Shown: positions 1 to 6,077, counted from the first letter of the stretch. The stretch is DNA of 9,974 nt from Actinomycetes bacterium (GCA_030603375.1 JAUVXY010000045.1:1-9974); one strand, 5' to 3'. A program made the numbers and translations. The notes: generated by a model from the letters alone, not told the origin.

Positions 1-189
1 GATGATTATGATCTGGAGGGTTCTGAAGAGTTTGGTACTTGTGATTCGATTGCCATTAATACTGATGAAATAAAAAGTTATAAAGATTTAGAAAAACTTA
101 TTGGAAAATATATAAGAGTCCAGGACGCTAAGTTTAGAGATAGTGCCACAAAAATCATACATAAAGGGTTAGATTTTTATGTTAAATAA
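1..189 (+). CDS. C-terminal fragment of an unidentified protein
   Basis: An open frame enters from the left edge in frame 1 and ends at a TAA at 187-189, giving the last 62 residues of a protein whose start lies outside the window. The fragment is acidic at its beginning (DDYDLEGSEEFG) and ends in a lysine-rich segment finishing DFYVK. It has no membrane segment and no motif I recognise. It lies on the same strand as the repeat protein that follows, with about 47 nt between the stop and that gene's preferred start, so the two may be cotranscribed. No function is assigned. That it is coding rests on the uninterrupted frame up to the edge and its position directly before a same-strand gene. Confidence 0.5.
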   Translation, partial: DDYDLEGSEEFGTCDSIAINTDEIKSYKDLEKLIGKYIRVQDAKFRDSATKIIHKGLDFYVK

Positions 190-224
190 AAATGTGAATA
201 AGAATATGAGTAAAATATTTGAGC

Positions 225-230
225 AAGAGG
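225..230 (+). promoter_or_regulatory. Ribosome binding site that fixes the start of the W-rich repeat gene
   Basis: AAGAGG lies 6 nt upstream of a TTG at 237. The in-frame TTG at 219 has no comparable site before it. Starting at 237 also gives a textbook signal peptide (MKKILKLKLFLAIF...), so 237 is preferred. Confidence 0.6.
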
Positions 231-236
231 TTTATT

Positions 237-1487
237 TTGAAAAAAATACTTAAATTAAAATTATTTCTTGCAATCTTTGTTTTGACAGTTTTTTTATTTC
301 CAGGTGAGTTATTTAGTGAAAGCTGGCTTAAAGTAGATATTCCTGAAGAAGAACAAACCTGGATAGATACATCTCACTGGGAAAACAGGCCAGTTTGGGT
401 TGAGACCGGATATTGCAAGGATACTTTACGTAGAGAATGGGTTGATACTTCCTATACTGTGAACAGGGGATACTGGGATACCGAAAGTTATAATGTATGG
501 GTTACTTCAGGTTACAGACATTATTATACAGCAAGCAGGTGGATAAATACATCACACTGGGAGAGGAGATGGAGAAATGTAAAAACCTGGGTATCTGCAA
601 ACCTTACAATCTATGTAAGATGCAGCAGCTATGGATGGAGTGTTTATTCGTTTGCTTCAAGCCGAAAACGTGATTGTATAATTAATTACAAAGGCAATAG
701 ATATAAAGCACACAAATGGGTTATAGATTACCGCCCTGCCAGAGGCGGGCGGGTATATGCGGTAAAATATAGATGTTATCGAAAAGAAGTAGCAGTTAGG
801 AGATATTATAATGTCTGGGTTACTTCAGGGTACAGACAGTACTATACAGCAAGCAGGTGGATAGATACTTCCCACCGGGAGAGGAGAACAAGGAAAGTCT
901 GGGTAGATACTTCCTATACTGTAAGTCAGGGATACTGGAATGAGCATGTAGACAGAATCTGGGTGGATACCAGTCATTTTGAAAATAGAGCAGTCTGGGT
1001 TGAGGATGGATATTACACATCACCTATTAGCGGAGAAGTTACGGTTGAAAAAAATCCAGGATATATTTTTACAAAATGGCACCAGGACTATAATGGAGAA
1101 GAATGCAGTATGGATCTTAAAGTAAAATGGAAGCTGGACAACAGCAAGCTGCTCCCGGGTGAAGATGAGAAAAAAATAAGCTATATATACATTTATGAAG
1201 AAGTGTGCAGATATAAAAGCAGGGGGATAGAGAAAGTTACAATTTTTAAAGGAAACATACCTCCTTCTTCTAAAGGAAGTATAAATACTACAACTAAATT
1301 TGAACATAGCGGAAGCGAGGACAGCATGCTTCATATCTATCTTTATGGTGAAAATGGAGAAAGCGCCCATATTTATTTTTACAATCCAATTAATGTGTAC
1401 AGGTCCATCAATATAGGACTGGTGGGAAGCAGTTCAGATGCAAATACATGGTTGGGGGGAAATAGTTACGGGACGATTCAATTTTAA
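237..1487 (+). CDS. Exported W/Y-rich repeat protein with mirror-ordered repeat blocks
   Basis: I do not recognise the family. From the TTG at 237 the product is 416 residues. Residues 1-27 form a Sec-type signal peptide: Lys-rich start, then a hydrophobic core. The mature part contains ten copies of a short motif, W-[VI]-x-[TSD]-[SG]-[HY], at Trp 42, 54, 68, 88, 102, 194, 208, 222, 242 and 254. They form blocks A (WIDTSHWENRPVWVETGY), B (WVDTSYTVNRGYW) and C (starting YNVWVTSGYR), then a Cys-, Arg- and Tyr-containing core at about residues 112-190, then C', B' and A'. Residues 260-416 lack the motif and look beta-rich, with alternating Ile/Tyr (SYIYIYEEV, HIYLYGENG, HIYFYNP). The last 50 nt overlap the TadE/G-like gene, which suggests cotranscription and a role at the cell surface. 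The product is secreted or wall-associated by inference. Many aromatics could suit ligand or wall binding, but no function is assigned. Confidence 0.85.
   Translation: MKKILKLKLFLAIFVLTVFLFPGELFSESWLKVDIPEEEQTWIDTSHWENRPVWVETGYCKDTLRREWVDTSYTVNRGYWDTESYNVWVTSGYRHYYTASRWINTSHWERRWRNVKTWVSANLTIYVRCSSYGWSVYSFASSRKRDCIINYKGNRYKAHKWVIDYRPARGGRVYAVKYRCYRKEVAVRRYYNVWVTSGYRQYYTASRWIDTSHRERRTRKVWVDTSYTVSQGYWNEHVDRIWVDTSHFENRAVWVEDGYYTSPISGEVTVEKNPGYIFTKWHQDYNGEECSMDLKVKWKLDNSKLLPGEDEKKISYIYIYEEVCRYKSRGIEKVTIFKGNIPPSSKGSINTTTKFEHSGSEDSMLHIYLYGENGESAHIYFYNPINVYRSINIGLVGSSSDANTWLGGNSYGTIQF
360..413 (+). repeat. Repeat block A of the W-rich protein
   Basis: Encodes WIDTSHWENRPVWVETGY (residues 42-59). 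Its partner is block A' at 960-1013, which encodes WVDTSHFENRAVWVEDGY. Both have a 12-residue step between their two Trp residues. Confidence 0.8.
438..476 (+). repeat. Repeat block B of the W-rich protein
   Basis: Encodes WVDTSYTVNRGYW. Its partner B' at 900-938 encodes WVDTSYTVSQGYW, with 33 of 39 bases identical by direct comparison. In both copies the next repeat Trp follows 20 residues after the first Trp. Confidence 0.8.
489..569 (+). repeat. Repeat block C, 90% identical to C'
   Basis: This 81-nt block encodes 27 residues starting YNVWVTSGYRHYYTASR. It matches C' at 807-887 at 73 of 81 bases by direct comparison, the closest pair in the gene. The copies are 318 nt apart, a multiple of three, so recombination between them would delete the core in frame. 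Confidence 0.85.
731..752 (+). repeat. GC-rich palindrome inside the coding core
   Basis: CCGCCC at 731-736 pairs with GGGCGG at 747-752, and inside it GCC (738-740) pairs with GGC (744-746) around an AGA loop, with T737 bulged. This is a nine-pair, almost pure G/C stem inside an AT-rich gene. It is read in frame as part of YRPARGGR. It may be a dispersed palindromic element that has become coding sequence, or a local RNA hairpin. Confidence 0.6.
807..887 (+). repeat. Repeat block C' of the W-rich protein
   Basis: Encodes a 27-residue unit starting YNVWVTSGYRQYYTASR. It is the first block after the core and a direct repeat of block C at 489-569. Confidence 0.85.
900..938 (+). repeat. Repeat block B' of the W-rich protein
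   Basis: Encodes WVDTSYTVSQGYW and is the partner of B at 438-476. It follows C' here, whereas B precedes C in the first half. Confidence 0.8.
960..1013 (+). repeat. Repeat block A' of the W-rich protein
   Basis: Encodes WVDTSHFENRAVWVEDGY, the counterpart of block A at 360-413. It closes the repeat region, so the block order after the core is the reverse of that before it. Confidence 0.8.
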
Positions 1488-1920
1488 TTTTTATTCAAAC
1501 AAAGGCTCTATCCTGATTATTGCTGCAATAATGCTTCCAATATTTATTTTAGTTATCGGCATGGTAGTTGATATTGGCAGAGCAATGGTATTTAAAGAAG
1601 AGCTAAGCAAAGCTTGCATGATTGCGGCAGAAGAATCATCAAGGTGCATTGATATCGGATCTGCACAAAATTTTGGAATAAATAAATTAGCCAGCAATTA
1701 TCCTGATATTATTTATGAGTATTTTAATAAAAATTATGAAAAAAAAGATTATGCAAGTATTAATTATCTAAACTATAATGTAATTGAGAGTACCGACAAT
1801 CCTAAATATATAGAAGTGACCTGTGAAGCGAAAGTTAAGTGCTTCTTTTTAAAAATAATTGGCATTAATGATATTTTAGTTCACTGCCGGGCATTGGGAA
1901 GGCTCCGCCGGATAAAATAA
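1438..1920 (+). CDS. TadE/TadG-like pilus-assembly membrane protein
   Basis: The 160-residue product has one N-terminal transmembrane segment at about residues 24-45, preceded by a short cytoplasmic stretch with the Gly-Ser typical of TadE/TadG proteins (NKGSILIIAAIML). The following sequence, GMVVDIGRAMVFKEELSKAC, fits the family pattern of Gly, Asp-Ile-Gly-Arg and an amphipathic helix. The C-terminal FFLKIIGINDILVHCRAL matches the usual TadG-like ending, in which a short hydrophobic strand precedes an alternating V/A tail. Such proteins sit in the membrane with an external domain and assist Flp/Tad-type fimbriae. No TadA, TadB, TadC or prepilin gene is visible here. The ATG at 1438 lies inside the preceding gene (50-nt overlap) with GGTGGGAAG about 8 nt upstream, so translation is probably coupled. 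Five cysteines (60, 70, 129, 135, 150) in a mainly extracytoplasmic protein are notable. Family call fairly sure, exact role not. Confidence 0.75.
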   Translation: MQIHGWGEIVTGRFNFNFYSNKGSILIIAAIMLPIFILVIGMVVDIGRAMVFKEELSKACMIAAEESSRCIDIGSAQNFGINKLASNYPDIIYEYFNKNYEKKDYASINYLNYNVIESTDNPKYIEVTCEAKVKCFFLKIIGINDILVHCRALGRLRRIK

Positions 1921-1957
1921 AAAGTGACTGGCTCCATTTAATACCGCAATAAAAAAT

Positions 1958-1986
1958 TTGACGTTACCAAAAAAATGATTTTTAGT
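1958..1986 (+). promoter_or_regulatory. Possible promoter of the etfB-etfA-glcD operon
   Basis: TTGACG at 1958-1963 is a good -35 match. It is followed after 17 nt by TTTAGT at 1981-1986, a 4-of-6 match to TATAAT. Transcription from it would give a leader of roughly 150 nt before etfB. The weak -10 keeps this tentative. Confidence 0.35.
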
Positions 1987-2034
1987 GCAGGCACGTGCAT
2001 ATTATGTTAAACTTTTTGAGTGCTTTTAATAATA

Positions 2035-2090
2035 AGGACACAAAACCTTTGGAATTTAAAACCTGCTGGTACAATATGCTGTACTGTCCT
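2035..2090 (+). promoter_or_regulatory. Possible structured leader RNA upstream of etfB
   Basis: Two nested complementary pairs are visible. AGGACA (2035-2040) pairs with TGTCCT (2085-2090). GTACA (2069-2073) pairs with TGTAC (2080-2084) around the loop ATATGC. The right arms are directly adjacent, so the left side would carry a 28-nt bulge. No known riboswitch consensus was recognised, and short arms like these can arise by chance. Confidence 0.25.
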
Positions 2091-2147
2091 AACCGTAAAG
2101 CGAAACTATTGAAAGTAAATAACTACACGAAATAAAAGGAGAAAAGA

Positions 2148-2957
2148 TTGAATATCATTATTCTAATTAAACAGGTACCGGAAACAAGCAATGTAAAAAT
2201 GGACGAAGAGACTGGTACAATGATAAGGGATGGAGTGGAAAGCATTATCAATCCACTTGACCTTTATGCTATTGAAGTTGGAATTCAGCTAAAAGAAAAA
2301 TTTGGAGGAAAAATAACAGTAATTACTCTCGGCCCACCAGGTGCGGAAAAGGCTTTAAAAGAAGCAATTTCTATGGGATGCGATGATGGTATATTAATCT
2401 CAGGAAGAGAATTTAAAGGTTCGGATACCTGGGCCACTTCTTATGCATTGGCTGAAGCTATAAAAAAGATAGAAAATTATGACTTAATTTTAGCAGGTGA
2501 ACGTGCAACTGACGGTGACACTGGCCAGGTTGGTCCCGGTGTTGCTTCATTTTTAAATCTTGCCCTCGCTACCTACATAAGCAAGATTGTTGAAGTTTCC
2601 GATAAAAATATTATAGCGGAAAGGCTTGTAGAAGATGGTTATGAAATCCTAAGGGTGCCGCTGCCAGCCCTGCTGACTGTTGTTAAGGAAATAAGCTTTC
2701 CGCGTCTCCCTACATTACGTGGAAAACAGAAGGCTAAAAAGACTGAAATTCCTGTATGGTCAACAGAAAATATAGAACTGGACAAATCAAAACTTGGGCT
2801 GAAAGGTTCACCAACCAGAGTTGTGAAAATTGGCCACCCCAGGGTTACTAGAAACGGAACAATTGTAAAAGCAACTGACGATGAAAGTATTTCAGAAACT
2901 ATCGGCAGATTATTAAAATTTATACAGGAAAAAGAATTAATCCAGAGAGGGCATTAA
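2148..2957 (+). CDS. etfB: Electron transfer flavoprotein, beta subunit
   Basis: The 269-residue product is the beta subunit of the cytoplasmic heterodimeric electron transfer flavoprotein, which passes electrons between flavin dehydrogenases and other carriers. The N-terminus MNIIILIKQVPET is typical. Residues 121-130 (TDGDTGQVGP) form the nucleotide-binding loop; this form is the one found in Etfs of anaerobes, where the site binds FAD instead of the AMP of mitochondrial-type Etf. Residues 157-177 match the classical ETF-beta signature, from Ala157-x-Arg159 to Pro173 and Thr177. The start is a TTG with AAAAGGAG 6 nt upstream. The etfA start follows one base after the stop, so the subunits are made from one transcript. 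Whether this Etf bifurcates electrons is inferred from the motif and the neighbouring glcD. Confidence 0.95.
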   Translation: MNIIILIKQVPETSNVKMDEETGTMIRDGVESIINPLDLYAIEVGIQLKEKFGGKITVITLGPPGAEKALKEAISMGCDDGILISGREFKGSDTWATSYALAEAIKKIENYDLILAGERATDGDTGQVGPGVASFLNLALATYISKIVEVSDKNIIAERLVEDGYEILRVPLPALLTVVKEISFPRLPTLRGKQKAKKTEIPVWSTENIELDKSKLGLKGSPTRVVKIGHPRVTRNGTIVKATDDESISETIGRLLKFIQEKELIQRGH

Positions 2958-2958
2958 G

Positions 2959-3960
2959 ATGAGCTATCACGGTGTATGGACCATAGCTGAGGAAAACCGG
3001 GGGAAAATAAAAGAAGTATCTTATGAACTTTTGGCACGAGGGAGAAAATTAGCTGATAAATTAGGAGTAGATCTGGCATCAGTGCTGCTTGGCAGCAATA
3101 TAAGCGAGTCTGAGCTCAAGCAGCTTATCTACAGGGGAGCAGATAAGGTATATGTTGTAGATGCTCCTGAGCTGGGAAACTTTATTGCAGAAAATTATAG
3201 CAATGTACTGGTTGATTTAATTAATAAATATAAGCCTGAGATTATAATTGCAGGGGCGACAACGAGTGGCAGGACTTTGATGCCGTATGTATCTGTCCGG
3301 GTTAATGCCGGGCTCACCGCTGATTGTACCGGGCTGGATATAGAGGAAGAGACAAAAAATTTATTGCAGACAAGGCCTGCTATCGGCGGCAATATTTTGG
3401 CAACAATTAAAACACCCAACAACAGGCCCCAAATGGCTACAGTAAGAGTAAAATCTTCCAGGCCGGCTCCAATTGATAAGAGCAGAAGTGGAGAGATAAT
3501 AAATATCAAGCTCAGGCAAGAGCTAATTGACGGAAGGGTGGAAAGAATAGGATTTAGGAAAGCTGAAGGTGAAACCGTAGGTATTCAGGACGCAGATATT
3601 GTAGTGGCAGGCGGAAGAGGTTTAAAAAAAGGAGAGAACTTTAGACTAATCCGGGAACTTGCAGAAAAATTGGGCGGAGTTATTGGTGCATCCAGGGATG
3701 CTGTTGACAGGGGATGGGTGTCTTACCCGCACCAGGTAGGCTTAAGCGGCAAGACCATATCTCCAAAATTGTATATAGCAATTGGCATTTCAGGAGCAAT
3801 TCAGCACCTGGCCGGTATAAAAACTGCAGATACTGTTGTCGCAATAAACAGTGATCCAGATGCTCAGATTTTTAAAGTGTCGGACTTCGGAATTGTAGGG
3901 GATTTGTTTGAGGTTATACCTCTATTAAATGAAAGATTGGCGAAGAAGGGGGATAAGTAA
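2959..3960 (+). CDS. etfA: Electron transfer flavoprotein, alpha subunit
   Basis: The 333-residue product is the alpha partner of EtfB. The N-terminal half (about 1-190) is the domain shared with the beta subunit. The C-terminal half is the FAD domain, with GGRG at 218-221, GASR at 243-246, QVGLSGKT at 259-266, the ETF-alpha signature at 271-297 (Leu-Tyr-Ile-Ala...Ser-Gly-Ala-Ile-Gln-His...Ala-Ile-Asn), NSDPDAQIF at 297-305 and GIVGD at 311-315. The length is that of a plain EtfA: it begins directly with the domain MSYHGVWTIAEE and has no N-terminal [4Fe-4S] ferredoxin-like extension, which some Etfs of lactate dehydrogenase complexes carry. AGAGGG lies about 7 nt before the ATG. The next gene, glcD, starts one base after the stop. 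Confidence 0.95.
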   Translation: MSYHGVWTIAEENRGKIKEVSYELLARGRKLADKLGVDLASVLLGSNISESELKQLIYRGADKVYVVDAPELGNFIAENYSNVLVDLINKYKPEIIIAGATTSGRTLMPYVSVRVNAGLTADCTGLDIEEETKNLLQTRPAIGGNILATIKTPNNRPQMATVRVKSSRPAPIDKSRSGEIINIKLRQELIDGRVERIGFRKAEGETVGIQDADIVVAGGRGLKKGENFRLIRELAEKLGGVIGASRDAVDRGWVSYPHQVGLSGKTISPKLYIAIGISGAIQHLAGIKTADTVVAINSDPDAQIFKVSDFGIVGDLFEVIPLLNERLAKKGDK

Positions 3961-3961
3961 C

Positions 3962-5380
3962 ATGAAATATAATCCAGTAACAAATAAAATCATAGCTAAG
4001 CTGGTTAAAATTGTTGACAGTAAGAATGTCTTAACTGATAAGGAAAAAATAGAGGCTTATTCACATGACGAGATGCCCAGGGAACAATATGCACACATGC
4101 CGGAAGCTGTAGTAACACCTGAAACAGCAGAGGAAATAGCAGAGATTGTTAAACTGGCTAACAAGGAACTGATACCAGTTACTCCGCGCGGCGCAGGCAG
4201 CGGATTGTCAGGTGGTGCCATACCTGTTTTTGGGGGTATTGTAATTTCTGTTGAAAAGATGAATAAGATTTTGGAAATAGATTATGAAAACATGGTAATG
4301 GTTCTGGAACCGGGTGTGGTTACAAATGATGTGAATGAACTTATTGCAGAGAGAAATTTGTTTTATGCAGGCTATCCTATGAGCCTGGAAACCTGTTTTA
4401 TAGGCGGCAATGTAGCTGAAAATGCAGGAGGCGGTAAAGCTATTAAGTACGGTGTTACGGGCCGCTATATTTTAGGATTGGAAATAGTTACTCCAGCAGG
4501 TGAGATAATTCAGCTTGGCGGTAAGCTTGTTAAGGATGTTGTTGGATATAATATAAAGCAGTTGATAGTAGGATCGGAGGGAACTTTAGGAATTGTGACC
4601 AAAGTAATTGTTAAACTATCACCGCTGCCAAAATATAAAGTGGATTTACTCGTTTTATTTAAAGATGTAAAATCTGCTATTTCTATGGTTCCGCAGATAC
4701 TTACAAAAACAGGAATAACCCCTACTTCTATTGAATTTATGGATAAGCTGTCTGTCCAAACATCATGCAGGTATTTAAACGAACACCTCCCATACCAAAA
4801 AGCAGGTGCTATGCTGCTGATAGAAGTTGACGGCAATCGCGAAGATCATGTTAGCGATGACGCTGAAACTATCGGAGAGCTATGCCTTAAAAATGGAGCA
4901 ATAGAAGTTTATGTGGCAGATAATTACACTACTCAGGAAAGAATTTGGAGCGTGCGGCGTAATATTGCTGAAGCCTTTAAGGTAGTAAGTCCCCATCAGA
5001 GTTTGGAGGACATTGTGGTGCCGATAGCATATATTCCTGATTTAATGCCTGAGCTTGCTCTAATTTCTAAAAAATATGATATTCAGATTCCATGTTATGG
5101 CCACGCCGGTGATGGAAATCTGCATGCAACTCTTGTAAAAAATCCCAGGAGCACTATGAAAGAGTGGTATGAGATTGAGGCAAAAAGTTTAAAAGAATTA
5201 TATGAATCAGCGAGAGAGCTCGGTGGCACTATAAGCGGCGAGCATGGCATTGGTTCCAAGCGAAAAGATTTTATGGAAATTGCGGTAAGCAAAAATGAAC
5301 TGGATTTAATGCGTAGAATTAAGAAAGCTTTTGATCCTAATGATATCATGAATCCAGGGAAGATATTTGATATGGAATAG
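3962..5380 (+). CDS. glcD: FAD-linked 2-hydroxyacid dehydrogenase (GlcD/LctD type)
   Basis: The 472-residue product belongs to the flavoprotein family of glycolate oxidase subunit GlcD, D-lactate dehydrogenase and D-2-hydroxyglutarate dehydrogenase. It oxidises a 2-hydroxyacid to the 2-oxoacid. The N-terminal FAD-binding domain has PRGAGSGLSGG at 75-85 and GSEGTLGIVTKV at 204-215. The C-terminal oxidase domain has WSVRRNIAEAF at 329-339, GHAGDGNLH at 380-388 (metal and substrate site), GEHGIG at 426-431 and the closing NPGKIF at 464-469. The ATG at 3962 is preferred over an in-frame one at 3929 inside etfA, because AAGGGGG lies 9 nt upstream and the next residues match the family start. No GlcF-like Fe-S subunit or lactate permease is adjacent, so the neighbouring Etf is the likely electron partner. 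D-lactate is the best substrate guess; glycolate or 2-hydroxyglutarate cannot be excluded. Confidence 0.9.
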   Translation: MKYNPVTNKIIAKLVKIVDSKNVLTDKEKIEAYSHDEMPREQYAHMPEAVVTPETAEEIAEIVKLANKELIPVTPRGAGSGLSGGAIPVFGGIVISVEKMNKILEIDYENMVMVLEPGVVTNDVNELIAERNLFYAGYPMSLETCFIGGNVAENAGGGKAIKYGVTGRYILGLEIVTPAGEIIQLGGKLVKDVVGYNIKQLIVGSEGTLGIVTKVIVKLSPLPKYKVDLLVLFKDVKSAISMVPQILTKTGITPTSIEFMDKLSVQTSCRYLNEHLPYQKAGAMLLIEVDGNREDHVSDDAETIGELCLKNGAIEVYVADNYTTQERIWSVRRNIAEAFKVVSPHQSLEDIVVPIAYIPDLMPELALISKKYDIQIPCYGHAGDGNLHATLVKNPRSTMKEWYEIEAKSLKELYESARELGGTISGEHGIGSKRKDFMEIAVSKNELDLMRRIKKAFDPNDIMNPGKIFDME

Positions 5381-5408
5381 TGAAATAGGAAGATCTTATT
5401 TATAATAT

Positions 5409-5879
5409 TTATTTTACTGAGAATTCTTTAATTTCTTCCAGCTCATCATTTAGATAAACTTCAGCGCTGTATCTTCCCGGTGGAAAACCTTCAGCTATTT
5501 TAATGTTAAACACGAAATAGCCTGAACCGGGGTTTTCTGTTGTAAGTTCCTGAGTATCTATCTCCTTGCTGACTTCAAGATAGTTCCAGACAACACGTAG
5601 TTTGTCCTCTGGTGAGAAATCTGTAATTTTAACAGATAGATAAATGATTGTGGTGCCAGGCTGAAAGACATTTGTAACATTAACAGGTGTATAGTTTTCG
5701 TCAACTTTTTCACAGATAGCAACCTCTTCAATTGAAGCTGGTTCATCGCTTATAATGTCATGTACTTTTTCCTTAATTTGAGTTGTTCTGCCGGCGCACC
5801 CTGTAAGCATCAGAGAAATAGATAATGCAGTGAGAGTAAGAAATAATACTCTGTTAAAAATAAATGTTCTATTTTTCAT
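5409..5879 (-). CDS. Small secreted lipoprotein
   Basis: The 156-residue product starts with a lipoprotein signal peptide: Lys/Arg-containing n-region, hydrophobic stretch at 10-24, and lipobox LTGC with the modified Cys at residue 28. It should be anchored on the outer face of the membrane. After a linker of about 30 residues, residues 55-156 look like one all-beta domain: PVNVTNVFQPGTTIIYLSVKI, then KLRVVWNYLE, then GYFVFNIKIAEGFPPGRYSAEVYLN. This resembles Ig-like domains of uncharacterised lipoproteins, but I cannot name the family. Two further Cys-free strands end at the C-terminus; Cys56 is the only other cysteine. The gene is convergent with glcD (28 nt apart) and divergent from udg. 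The start has a modest AGAAGAG about 7 nt upstream. A candidate promoter is annotated at 5942-5970. Confidence 0.85.
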   Translation of the reverse strand: MKNRTFIFNRVLFLTLTALSISLMLTGCAGRTTQIKEKVHDIISDEPASIEEVAICEKVDENYTPVNVTNVFQPGTTIIYLSVKITDFSPEDKLRVVWNYLEVSKEIDTQELTTENPGSGYFVFNIKIAEGFPPGRYSAEVYLNDELEEIKEFSVK

Positions 5880-5941
5880 ATGCTACTCTTCTTGCTTTTT
5901 TACGGTTTTTGCTGATTAGCAGGCTGTTTTATTGTAAAATA

Positions 5942-5970
5942 ATAATATAAGAAAAATAAATTTATGTAAA
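5942..5970 (-). promoter_or_regulatory. Candidate promoter of the lipoprotein gene
   Basis: Read on the minus strand, TTTACA (5970-5965) and TATTAT (5947-5942) are separated by 17 nt, both 5-of-6 matches to the sigma-A consensus. This gives a leader of about 55 nt. The -35 lies only 9 bp from the -35 of the divergent plus-strand promoter. Confidence 0.5.
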
Positions 5971-5978
5971 TGGTGCTG

Positions 5979-6007
5979 TTAAAATCTGTAATATATTAAG
6001 TTATAAT
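5979..6007 (+). promoter_or_regulatory. Candidate promoter of the udg-tsaE-tsaB-tsaD operon
   Basis: TATAAT at 6002-6007 is a perfect -10 box. TTAAAA at 5979-5984 gives a 4-of-6 -35 with a 17-nt spacer. Transcription would start near 6014, about 64 nt before the udg start codon. The region is very AT-rich, so chance matches are possible, but the exact -10 and spacing support the call. Confidence 0.5.
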
Positions 6008-6021
6008 ATCTGTAATATATT
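5984..6021 (+). repeat. 14-bp direct repeats flanking the -10 box of the udg operon
   Basis: ATCTGTAATATATT occurs at 5984-5997 and again, without mismatch, at 6008-6021, a period of 24 bp. The first copy lies in the promoter spacer, the second right after the TATAAT at 6002-6007 and over the predicted transcription start. Each copy ends in the palindrome AATATATT. The layout fits an operator pair, but no known regulator motif was recognised. Confidence 0.55.
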
Positions 6022-6069
6022 GCGGATAGTCAGGAGCTTATTATGATAATATAATAAATAAATTTTTGG

Positions 6070-6075
6070 AAGGAG
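6070..6075 (+). promoter_or_regulatory. Unusually close Shine-Dalgarno site of udg
   Basis: AAGGAG lies only 2 nt before the ATG at 6078, closer than the usual 5-9 nt. The in-frame TTG at 6066 has no site at all, and no later start codon lies before the first Fe-S cysteine, so the ATG is kept. Confidence 0.5.
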
Positions 6076-6077
6076 AT

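Noticed and set aside
219..236. In-frame TTG at 219 as start of the W-rich repeat gene
   Set aside because: It has no ribosome binding site, while TTG 237 has AAGAGG at 6 nt and gives a standard signal peptide.
1020..1370. 116-codon open frame on the minus strand opposite the W-rich gene
   Set aside because: It is rich in Phe, Ile and Ser as expected from antisense of a Lys/Glu/Asn-rich gene, has no plausible ribosome site or recognisable domain, and the plus-strand gene is convincing.
1991..1998. Palindrome GCACGTGC upstream of etfB
   Set aside because: An 8-bp palindrome occurs often by chance, and no second copy or known regulator supports it as an operator.
3195..3509. 104-codon hydrophobic open frame antisense to etfA
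   Set aside because: The hydrophobicity is a by-product of reading the complement of etfA codons. EtfA motifs on the plus strand are unambiguous.
3929..3961. In-frame ATG at 3929 as start of glcD
   Set aside because: It lies inside etfA and adds 11 residues unlike the family. The ATG at 3962 has a good ribosome site and directly follows the etfA stop.
5381..5408. Bidirectional terminator between glcD and the lipoprotein gene
   Set aside because: The 28-bp gap has only the short palindrome AAGATCTT and AT-rich sequence, with no stable stem.
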